Assembly (NCBI GenBank): GCA_019358835.1
Contig: JAHHIH010000001.1
Span: forward strand, 434,001 to 498,000
DNA: 64,000 nucleotides
From: Tildeniella torsiva UHER 1998/13D
GTDB taxonomy: Bacteria > Cyanobacteriota > Cyanobacteriia > Phormidesmidales > Phormidesmidaceae
Reading direction: 5' to 3'
In this document: piece by piece, positions 57,481 to 64,000 of the stretch
Numbering within the stretch: the first letter of the stretch is position 1
How the letters are laid out: each line of letters begins with the position of its first letter
Notes under the pieces: model-generated
Told to the model about the DNA's origin: nothing
What the model saw: only the letters and a program-made list of their open reading frames with translations
Databases searched by the model: none
Translations under genes and position numbers: made by a program

Positions 57481-59367
57481 ATGCAGATGACACAGCCATC
57501 TACAGCGGATATTGAGTTAGACACCAGCGCCATTCGGGCGGCGGCGGGCTATCAGGCTGATGTGCAGCATGAGATCGACTTTCTCTTTACCCGCGAGATC
57601 GAGTTTCGTCAGGAAACGATCTATTTCATCATTGTCGATCGCTTTTTTCACAGCGGACAAACCCGCAACCCTGGCCCTCACCCCGAACTGTTTGACCCCA
57701 CCCATACTGCCTGGGGCAAATATTGGGGCGGCGATTTGCAGGGGGTGATCGACAAGCTCGATTACTTAAAAGATTTAGGCATCACCGCCCTGTGGATTTC
57801 GCCCCTGTTTGAGCAGGTGGAAGATCTAATGTTGGGTCAGTATGCCGCCATGCATGGCTACTGGACGAAGGATTTCAAACGCATCAACCCACGCTTTTTA
57901 TCCTCCGGTGCCTCAAATTCTCTCAACAGTTGCTCTGCCGTCACCAGCCTAGTAGCAGCCATGCACGATCGCGGCATGAAGCTAATTCTCGATATTGTCT
58001 GCAACCACAGCAGCCCCGATGTCAACGGCCAAAAGGGCCGCCTCTACGACGATGGCGTGCTGATCGCCGACTACTACAACGACACCCAAAACTGGTACTA
58101 CCACAACCCCGAAATCACCGACTGGGAAGACGAGCACCAGTTGCTCTACTACGAAATGGCGGGGCTGGCGACCTTTAACGAATCCAATATTGCCTATCGC
58201 AACTACATTAAATCGGCCATCAAGCAGTGGCTTGAGCTGGGGGTAGACGCCCTGCGGGTCGATACGGTGAAGCATATGCCCCTGTGGTTCTGGCAAGAAT
58301 TCACTAGCGACTTGCGCACCCACAAGCCCTCCACCTTTATCTTTGGCGAATGGGGCTTTGGCAAACCCTGGGAAGCCAACTGCGTGCGCTTCACCAACCA
58401 TTCGGGCATGTCGATTCTCGACTTTGCTCTATGTGAGGCGGTGCGGGCGGCGATCGCGCGCCATGCCCCCGGTGGATTCCACCTGGTGCAAGACGTCCTG
58501 GCCTACGACAGCACCTACGACACCGCCACCGAGCTGGTCACCTTCATCGACAACCACGACATGCCCCGGTTTCAAAGCCTCAACGGCGACCCGGCAGCGC
58601 TGCACCTGGCCATGGTTTTGATCATGACCTCGCGCGGCATTCCCTGCATCTACTACGGCACCGAGCAGTATCTGCACAACGACACCAACGGCGGCAACGA
58701 CCCCTACAACCGCCCGATGATGGAGCGCTGGGCCACCGACTCGCCCCTCTACCAACTGCTGCCCCAGCTCGGCAAACTGCGCCGCCTCAACCCGGCGGTT
58801 TCCCTAGGCAGCCAGGTCGAGAAATATCTCAGCGACGATGTCTACTGCTACCTGCGCCGCTACCGCGATTTCCGCTGCTTTGTGGCGCTGAATAAGGGCG
58901 GTGCCACCACCATCCAGGTGGCCAACATCGATCTGGAAGACGGCACCTACTTTTGCCCCCTCACCCACCGGGAGTTTGAGGTGCAAAACGGCCAGTTACG
59001 CGACCTGGTGCTCAACAGTCAAGAAGCGATTGTACTCAGCTACTTTGGCAACCGGGTAGAGGGGCAAACCCTGGTGCGTGCCCAGCTCAACGGCTACCAC
59101 ACCCAGCCCGGCGAAACAGTGGTGGTGGTGGGCGACTGCCCCGAACTGGGCAACTGGGATATCGCCCAGGCCTACGCGTTGGAATACATCAACGACAACA
59201 CCTGGTTTGGCGAGATTTCCTTTAGCCAAACGGCGGGCAAGGCGGTGTGCTACAAGTACGCGATTCGCCGCAGTAACGGGCCGCCCAACTACGAAAACCT
59301 GGTCAGCCGCCGCTGGATTTTGAGCGATCGCGGCACCGTCAAATGGCGCGACACCTGGGCGAGCTAG
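57481..59367 (+). CDS. Cytoplasmic alpha-amylase with CBM20 starch-binding domain (GH13)
   Basis: 628 aa. GH13 regions: DIVCNH (about 175-180), ALRVDTVKH (nucleophile Asp), FGEWGFG (acid/base Glu) and FIDNHD. The long insert in domain B (ELFDPTHTAWGKYWGGDL) resembles CGTase/maltogenic amylase. A C-terminal CBM20 (about 525-628; VVVVGDCPELGNW, then NDNTWFGEISF) binds granular or soluble alpha-glucans. There is no signal peptide, so it probably works on internal glycogen. The stop overlaps the end of the convergent LtrA-like gene by 4 bp. It is one of three GH13 enzymes here, besides GlgX (31002) and the enzyme at 7748. Confidence 0.93.
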   Translation: MQMTQPSTADIELDTSAIRAAAGYQADVQHEIDFLFTREIEFRQETIYFIIVDRFFHSGQTRNPGPHPELFDPTHTAWGKYWGGDLQGVIDKLDYLKDLGITALWISPLFEQVEDLMLGQYAAMHGYWTKDFKRINPRFLSSGASNSLNSCSAVTSLVAAMHDRGMKLILDIVCNHSSPDVNGQKGRLYDDGVLIADYYNDTQNWYYHNPEITDWEDEHQLLYYEMAGLATFNESNIAYRNYIKSAIKQWLELGVDALRVDTVKHMPLWFWQEFTSDLRTHKPSTFIFGEWGFGKPWEANCVRFTNHSGMSILDFALCEAVRAAIARHAPGGFHLVQDVLAYDSTYDTATELVTFIDNHDMPRFQSLNGDPAALHLAMVLIMTSRGIPCIYYGTEQYLHNDTNGGNDPYNRPMMERWATDSPLYQLLPQLGKLRRLNPAVSLGSQVEKYLSDDVYCYLRRYRDFRCFVALNKGGATTIQVANIDLEDGTYFCPLTHREFEVQNGQLRDLVLNSQEAIVLSYFGNRVEGQTLVRAQLNGYHTQPGETVVVVGDCPELGNWDIAQAYALEYINDNTWFGEISFSQTAGKAVCYKYAIRRSNGPPNYENLVSRRWILSDRGTVKWRDTWAS

Positions 59368-60551
59368 GGTGCTACATCGCTTGAAGCCGGTCTGGTCTTA
59401 AACAGGTCAAACACCACCTGCACCAGGCAGGCCACTGCCGTCCAGGCCACTATCCCCAGAGAGGTGAGGTTTGCCGTTAGCGCCAACATCACAATAAATA
59501 CGGCTGACCCCAAACGATAGGTCGTCAGCACGCGGCGAAATCGGGGCGAACCCAGGTTGCAGGTCATCCAGTGAATGGCGGCGAGGGCCGTGAGCGCCAG
59601 GGCAACAGCGCCACAAAATAGCCACTGCTCGGCGGCCTCGGGGGGTGTTTCAGGGCCGTTGGCAATCAGATGCTCTAGCCCCACCCCGGCCATAGCCAGC
59701 CCAGCAGTGAGGGGCAGGTGAGCATAGAGCCAGGCGGCAGCAAGAGCGATATTGCCATCCTGCTGCAACGATTTCAGGGGTGACCCATCCACCGAATCAA
59801 AGTAGAGCCACCAGAGGCAAAAGGCGATTGTCAGCCCCAGCACGGCAGTAATTTCTGCCGCGAGGGTCCACTCCAGGTTGGCCAGGCCCCGAATCACCCC
59901 CAGAATGGCCTCACCCAGCACGATAATGGTGAACAGCCCCACCCGTTCGGGCACATGGCTGAGGCTAGGCGGCACCAGCGCCAGCCTGCTGCCGGCGTTG
60001 AGCGGTGTGCCCAGGTCTAGCAGTAGCCCCGCAATCCACAGCCCGTAGCGCCAGGGTGCGGGCACAAACACCGACCCTAGCCACAGCACAATACTCAGAC
60101 TAAACCCAATGGAAAAATGGTTGACCAGGGGCTTTGCCACCGGGTTGTAGTGCCCCGCAATTATATACTGAAGCACGATCAGCCCCCGAAAGGCCGCGTA
60201 ACACAGGGCAAAGCCGATGTCGCCGCCGTCTAACCCGTGGTGCACATGCACGGCCATGGCCGCGACGATCACAATCTGCATAAAGGCAAACAGGCGATCG
60301 AACAGACCGTCAGAGTCGAACCGGGTGGCGTAGTAGGTGGCCCCTACCCAACACCACCAAATGGGAATAAAAAAGAGTACAAACCCGCCCACCCCCGGCC
60401 AGGAGATCTCGCCTGCCAGCGTGTGGGCAAGCTGGCCAATGGTGGCTACAAACACCAGGTCGTAGAACAGTTCTAGCCACGTAGCCCGCCGCTCGGCCTC
60501 TTCGTCACTGTCTTTGCGTAACGTGGGGGGATGCCAAATCGCTGGGGCCAT
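59364..60551 (-). CDS. LtrA-family membrane protein
   Basis: 395 aa from the ATG opening MAPAIWHPPTLRK; the longer frame to 60608 adds unconserved residues. The motif ATWLELFYDLVFVATIGQL (about 21-39) is diagnostic of the low temperature requirement A family, followed by about ten more helices with short loops, including MQIVIVAAMAVHVHHGLDG. LtrA was first named from Listeria growth in the cold, but its biochemical role is unknown. Convergent with, and overlapping by 4 bp, the amylase gene. Confidence 0.88.
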   Translation of the reverse strand: MAPAIWHPPTLRKDSDEEAERRATWLELFYDLVFVATIGQLAHTLAGEISWPGVGGFVLFFIPIWWCWVGATYYATRFDSDGLFDRLFAFMQIVIVAAMAVHVHHGLDGGDIGFALCYAAFRGLIVLQYIIAGHYNPVAKPLVNHFSIGFSLSIVLWLGSVFVPAPWRYGLWIAGLLLDLGTPLNAGSRLALVPPSLSHVPERVGLFTIIVLGEAILGVIRGLANLEWTLAAEITAVLGLTIAFCLWWLYFDSVDGSPLKSLQQDGNIALAAAWLYAHLPLTAGLAMAGVGLEHLIANGPETPPEAAEQWLFCGAVALALTALAAIHWMTCNLGSPRFRRVLTTYRLGSAVFIVMLALTANLTSLGIVAWTAVACLVQVVFDLFKTRPASSDVAP

Positions 60552-60710
60552 AGCCAGGAACACAAGAGTGAGAACAGGCACTATTCTGACATCAAAAACT
60601 CTTACCACAAATAAGATCTCGATTTAGCCCAAATTCACCTAAAGGCCCGGCCTGACTTTAGCGGTGGCGAGTTGCCCAGCTCGGCCGGTTTAACCGACAG
60701 CCCCAGCCGG

Positions 60711-60758
60711 TCTATCCAGAAATAGATCTATCCAGAAATAGACCTATCCAGAAATAGG
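60711..60758. repeat. Three tandem 16-bp repeats
   Basis: TCTATCCAGAAATAGA occurs twice exactly (60711-60726, 60727-60742) and once with end changes CCTATCCAGAAATAGG (60743-60758). Each unit is itself partly palindromic (CTAT...ATAG). It ends two bases before the stop of the degraded response regulator fragment. Likely a short VNTR. Confidence 0.75.
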
Positions 60759-60759
60759 C

Positions 60760-61280
60760 TTAGCGACTCAAGGCGTGAGCGGTAGCTAACCTCAATTGAT
60801 GGGCAATGCGCGCGCTAAGCTCTAGCCCCATAATGGGCTGCACAATCACATCGTTGGCCCCCTCAGCAAACATCTGCTGCATCGCATCCAGGGTTGTGGT
60901 AAAAAGCACCACAATGATTGGCAGCCGTTGCCAGGGAGGCTTTTGTTTAAGGGTGCGGCAGATGTCAAGGCTCTCGCCTGGGGCCAGGTCGTAGCTCAAA
61001 ATCAGCGGTGCCGGGTCGTGGGTTTCTAGGGCAGACCAGAAGTCGGTGTACTGGCTCAGCATGACGAGTTGTCGCGTCTCTTGCGGCTGAATCGCCTGCT
61101 GTAGGCTGGGGTGCATGGGCTCTGGTGCTGGCAGCACCATTGATGCCGCCAGCGGGTTCAGGCGATAGCCCACTCGATGAATGGTTTCGATCAGGCGCAG
61201 TTTCAGCCGCAGCCCCTCGATGTGGGTGCGCACGGCTTCTTCACCGGGGTATTCTTCGGCGGCCCAAATGCTCTGGCACT
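60760..61280 (-). pseudogene. 3-prime part of a multidomain response regulator, truncated by an IS
   Basis: The open frame runs to 61398 but similarity begins near 61275: IWAAEEYPGEEAVRTHIEGLRLKLRLIETIHRVGYRLNP is a winged-helix C-terminal part (OmpR family), and a receiver-like domain with degenerated acidic pocket follows (PLILSYDLAPGESLDICRT, GANDVIVQPIMG). In cyanobacterial multi-component regulators a receiver also follows the winged helix, so the missing part is the usual N-terminal receiver. The 5-prime half is replaced by the IS1-type remnant at 61281-61746. Confidence 0.7.
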
Positions 61281-61746
61281 GGTTCGTTAAGATGAGATGT
61301 ATCGAAACCCTCACACAAAAAGGATTTCCTGGGTTGATAAGGGGCGAGAGCAGAGGCCTATCGCCATCGCCGGAGTCGTCTGTTTCCCCAATCCCCAATG
61401 CGGTCTAACCCAACTGTGGATGATCCGTTGGACATCCAAGACGCGCTGCAACCCTGCCTGAGTCTTAGCATAGAGATTCTGACGCCGACGATAGGCGCTA
61501 CACCGTCGTCTCAGAGCCGCATTTTGAGCTTCGTTGTGATTCGCATGCACCTCTGCCATAGGAGACGCGCCATCGGGGTGCCGGCGCGCTCATTAAATCG
61601 CTTGCCGCAGTCGTTGCAGCGATAGCGCTAGAGGTGCACACCAGCTGAGAGCGATTCCCGCCCATTCTTTACGACCTGTTGGCTCTGGCAGTGAGGACAA
61701 TCCATGGTTTTGGAGTAGTTGCACTGCGACCATTTTAACTATCACC
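61281..61746 (-). mobile_element. Degraded IS1-family element, internally deleted transposase
   Basis: On the minus strand the transposase remnant starts at ATG 61705: MDCPHCQSQQVVKNGRESL, two CxxC zinc-finger pairs (CPHC, CNDC) and FNERAGTPMARL, interrupted by an in-frame TAG after GVHL. The frame then jumps (about 61559) to EVHANHNEAQNAALRRRCSAYRRRQNLYAK and TTPAMAIGL, the C-terminal third. The middle with the catalytic domain is gone. Outer ends GGTGATAGTTAAAATG (right, read inward) and GGTTCGTTAAGATG (left) are imperfect terminal repeats. No clear target duplication is seen. The element cannot transpose itself. Confidence 0.72.
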
Positions 61747-62026
61747 GTCTAACAGACCAGTGCCGGGTGAGCTGCTGAAGCTCGTCAACGCTGGCGTAGC
61801 GCCAGCAGCGCCGATAGCCGCCAAACAGACCCAGCACACCTAGCTTAATCATCAAAAACGCTAGGGTAAACCAAACCAGCTGAGGATAGTAAGCCTGAAA
61901 GTTAATCGCCCCATTGAGCCGCAGGCCCAGGGCCAGCAGCAGAGACGCCAAAAAAATTGCAATATCGGCCAGCAAAACATGGCGATTCCTGAGATAGGGC
62001 AATCGGCCATTGAGCTGAAACAGCAT
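61742..62026 (-). pseudogene. Truncated CapD-like polysaccharide biosynthesis gene (5-prime end only)
   Basis: 94 codons from ATG 62026, which has a strong GGAGG site. The product has three to four membrane helices (RHVLLADIAIFLASLLLALGL, LVWFTLAFLMIKLGVLGLFG) and ends GGYRRCWRYASVDELQQLT, the start of CapD/WbpM-type nucleotide-sugar dehydratases before their Rossmann domain. The frame stops within the IS1 remnant, so the catalytic part is lost. Its former 3-prime end is not in the window. Confidence 0.75.
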
Positions 62027-62268
62027 TTTGAAAATCCTCCTGAGACGTGCTCTAAAAATCGTCAGGCTAACCGGGCAGAGGCAATCCATTGACTTGCCCT
62101 GGGCTGACCCTTGAGGAGCTGCGGTTAGACCGCAAGCCCTGCTATTCGAAAAAGCTGTATAGGTATTGGCGTGACGAATTCCGTTGGGGGCAGGAACATT
62201 GACCAGATCGGCCACCTCCTAAAGTCCTAAAGTCGGGGACGACTGGATTCATCTTTGAGCCGTAGACG

Positions 62269-62763
62269 ATGTCAAGAAATCAACTCTTAAGGAGAGTGGC
62301 GGAAGATTCCGTCAGCGATTCCAACTTAGGGACAAGGTGGTTTTTGGCCCTAGCTCGACCCATCGCAGAGTCAGACCTAGGCCATCACTTGGGGCCGGCC
62401 GATCGGGTGCATTTCACTTTTGCAAATTCACGGTTCACCCTGCGGGAAGCAAACTCCTTAGCAGAGGCCGTCTCTGCCCTATCCTTGGAAGATTTCCAGG
62501 TGTTTCAGACTGCTCTCCTGAATCATATAGTCAAAAAAACGCCGGGTGTAGCAGGTGGTCACGCCTGCATCCGCAACACCCGCATCGCCGTATGGACGTT
62601 AATTTCCCTATCGCATCAAGGCATGGGTGAGGGGAAACTACTCAACAACTTCCCTGGCTTAACCCCCTTTGACCTGCTAGCAGCTCAGGTTTATTACCAA
62701 GCCCACAAAGACGAAATTGGTGCCCTCATTGCCTCCCACTATGGTGAGGATAGGCAGGAGTGA
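62269..62763 (+). CDS. DUF433-domain protein (antitoxin-like)
   Basis: 164 aa. The second half contains TPGVAGGHACIRNTRIAVWTLI (about 90-111) and GLTPFDLLAAQVYYQAHKDEI (about 129-149), the complete DUF433 fold, a small winged-helix domain. Members are often antitoxins of PIN-like (DUF5615) toxins or DNA-binding proteins. The N-terminal half (residues 1-85) is not recognised. No DUF5615 toxin gene is next to it in this window, so a toxin partner is not shown. The next gene on the strand is of unknown family. Confidence 0.75.
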   Translation: MSRNQLLRRVAEDSVSDSNLGTRWFLALARPIAESDLGHHLGPADRVHFTFANSRFTLREANSLAEAVSALSLEDFQVFQTALLNHIVKKTPGVAGGHACIRNTRIAVWTLISLSHQGMGEGKLLNNFPGLTPFDLLAAQVYYQAHKDEIGALIASHYGEDRQE

Positions 62764-62826
62764 CGTTTAAGTTTCTATGCCAATGATTTCGCTAAGATAT
62801 TCCATCATTAGCGAAGTATTTCTTAG

Positions 62827-63285
62827 ATGACTAATAGACATTGGTACACTGTGAGTGGCCTAGTAGAGCATGGCCACCAAGTAGCTTCAGGCTCTGCGGC
62901 GGATAGTCCCTATCCCAACGGGACAATCGAAATGCAAACACCGTTCTTTGAAGCCTTAGGGTTAGATCTAACAGAACATTTTAAGGGAACCCTCAACATT
63001 TCCATTAGCCCCAGCACCTTTCAACTCACTAATCCTGAACTCACCTTTCGCCAAGTCGAGTGGACCGATCGCCATCCTCCCGAAGACTTTTCTTTCTCCT
63101 GCTGTCGAGTTTTGTTTCAAGCCTCAACCTATAATTGCTGGATCTACTACCCCCATCCGGAAACCAAAAAGCGCAACTTTCAAAATCCATCCATCCTCGA
63201 AATCATTGCGCCACCAATACCAAATATCAAATATGGAGATAGGGTCGAAATCGAGTACAACCCGCTAGAAATCTCTGTAAATTAG
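62827..63285 (+). CDS. Uncharacterised 152-aa protein, RibK-like (DUF120) possible
   Basis: 152 aa, no signal or helices spanning the membrane. Motifs: GTIEMQTPFFEALGLDLTEHFKGTLNISISPSTF, FSCCRVLFQASTYNCWIYYPHPETKK and LEIIAPPIPNIKYGDRVEIEY. The GTLNIS motif and the closing GDRVEIEY strand resemble archaeal CTP-dependent riboflavin kinase (DUF120), which is a cradle-loop barrel with PGTLN. The similarity is short and not confirmed. If right, it would be an enzyme or a regulator with a flavin-like ligand. Otherwise it is a family of unknown function. Confidence 0.6.
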   Translation: MTNRHWYTVSGLVEHGHQVASGSAADSPYPNGTIEMQTPFFEALGLDLTEHFKGTLNISISPSTFQLTNPELTFRQVEWTDRHPPEDFSFSCCRVLFQASTYNCWIYYPHPETKKRNFQNPSILEIIAPPIPNIKYGDRVEIEYNPLEISVN

Positions 63286-63655
63286 CAATTTAACGAGGTG
63301 GATAAGCCCATTAAAGCGCGTTCTTTGGCCAAGCTACCCGAGCGCGATCGCCCATCAACCTTGTCAGCCCAACAGGCTATCCCTAGATCTTAAACAATCA
63401 ACAGCACCGATATTTTCGTGGGTAAAGCTTTCCTCACAGAGGTCGTTGACTCCACTAATTATGTATGCCATGATTTCGCCATCGCAGTGCCCGTGACGGC
63501 AAACCGGTTCTTAACCTTCGGTTCTAAAATTCTCAAAAGCCCGATTTAGAGACACTCGCTATATCAATTAGCGCCGCTCTATCGGTGAGTTCTGAGCGAA
63601 ATAGCTCAGAGGCCAGGCGAACGTAATTGAACGCAAACAGGTGAGGCTGACCCCT
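63286..63655. other. Gene-free stretch upstream of DUF4126 gene
   Basis: 370 bp with no supported coding frame on either strand. It includes a GCGATCGC site near 63345 and no clear hairpin. Probably the promoter region of the partial gene beyond, or decayed sequence. Confidence 0.5.
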
Positions 63656-64000
63656 ATGGTTTACTTGCTGGCGCTGCTGATAGGCATCATTGCCGGTCTA
63701 CGCACCATGACCGCGATCGCCGCTGCAAGCTGGGCCGCCTACCTGGGCTACCTCAGCCTCGACGGCAGCTGGCTCGCCTTTCTGGGCTACCGCTTCACTC
63801 CTTGGATCTTGTCAGCGCTGGCGCTGGGCGAATTCGTCACCGACCAACTGCCCTTCACGCCCAGTCGTAAGGTTCCGGCCCAGTTTGGCGCTCGCATTGT
63901 CAGTGGAGCCATCTCCGGGGCGGCGATCGCCCTACCTAGCGGCACGTGGATAGGCGGACTGATCGCGGGCGCGGTGGGTGCAGTGATTGGAACATTGGGC
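63656..64000 (+). CDS. DUF4126 membrane protein (partial, cut by window end)
   Basis: The first 115 codons are visible: MVYLLALLIGIIAGLRTMTA, a conserved LGEFVTDQLPFTPSRKVPAQFGARIV and repeated Gly/Ala-rich helices (GAISGAAIALP). This is the DUF4126 family of small multi-helix membrane proteins, whose function is unknown. The 3-prime end lies right of the window. ATG 63656 follows GTGAGGCTGACCCCT, a weak ribosome site. Confidence 0.8.
   Translation, partial: MVYLLALLIGIIAGLRTMTAIAAASWAAYLGYLSLDGSWLAFLGYRFTPWILSALALGEFVTDQLPFTPSRKVPAQFGARIVSGAISGAAIALPSGTWIGGLIAGAVGAVIGTLG

Noticed and set aside
60711-60758. CRISPR-like tandem repeats
   Set aside because: Three 16-bp units are directly adjacent with no spacers, so it is a tandem repeat and not a CRISPR array; no cas genes are present.
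62269-62763. Complete DUF433/DUF5615 toxin-antitoxin pair
   Set aside because: The downstream 152-aa protein does not resemble a PIN-like DUF5615 toxin, so only the antitoxin-like domain is claimed.

Overview
The window is cyanobacterial. The octamer GCGATCGC (HIP1) recurs through genes and spacers, and the gene content fits: an FtsH protease, an AMIN-domain TonB receptor, a candidate cyanobacteriochrome GAF protein, a GUN4 domain, glycogen enzymes and an icfG-type regulatory cluster. The moderately GC-rich sequence and accessory genes suggest a filamentous Leptolyngbya/Nodosilinea-like organism, but no rRNA or other marker fixes the genus. I found no tRNA, rRNA or CRISPR array.

Layout. 0.2-10.8 kb: housekeeping and small genes (ftsH, a PII-like protein, a glutathione transferase, a CDF metal exporter, a ComFB-like protein, an alpha/beta hydrolase, a GH13 enzyme, a lone DXCF-type GAF protein, a fasciclin protein). 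11.2-16.8 kb: an iron/siderophore uptake island (ABC ATPase, AraC regulator, TonB receptor with a Fur-like box, binding lipoprotein) with no permease. 16.8-26.7 kb: a two-component system, a second CDF transporter, a metallophosphatase, a C-terminal processing protease, small membrane or secreted proteins, and an exported GUN4-WD40 protein.

27.7-40.8 kb is the most interesting block. The core is AGE-like epimerase, STAS, GlgX, STAS, RsbW-like kinase and SpoIIE/IcfG-like phosphatase, in almost the order of the Synechocystis icfG (slr1855-slr1861) cluster. That cluster links partner-switching phosphorylation to carbon metabolism. Here it is extended by a KamA lysine 2,3-aminomutase, a nucleotide-translocase-like transporter, a HAMP sensor without output domain and a SET-domain protein. 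Two closely related MinD/ParA-like ATPases bracket the whole block.

41-57.3 kb starts with a cyclic-nucleotide-binding/thioredoxin-reductase-like fusion lacking its CxxC. It continues with an accessory metabolic region rich in small NTF2/SnoaL-fold genes: six genes with seven domains, plus one remnant and one segment captured by a porin. These are interleaved with DJ-1/PfpI proteins, a ThDP enzyme, an OprB porin, an NmrA reductase, a GMC oxidoreductase, a quinone oxidoreductase and a VOC protein. Palindromic repeats lie at both sides of this array. Gene remnants and the chimeric porin show recent duplication and loss.

57.5-64 kb: a cytoplasmic alpha-amylase with a starch-binding domain, an LtrA-like protein, a decayed IS1-type element joining two truncated genes (a response regulator and a CapD-like protein), a DUF433 protein, an unrecognised 152-aa protein and the start of a DUF4126 gene cut by the window end. 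All family names come from reading motifs by eye; no database search was possible.
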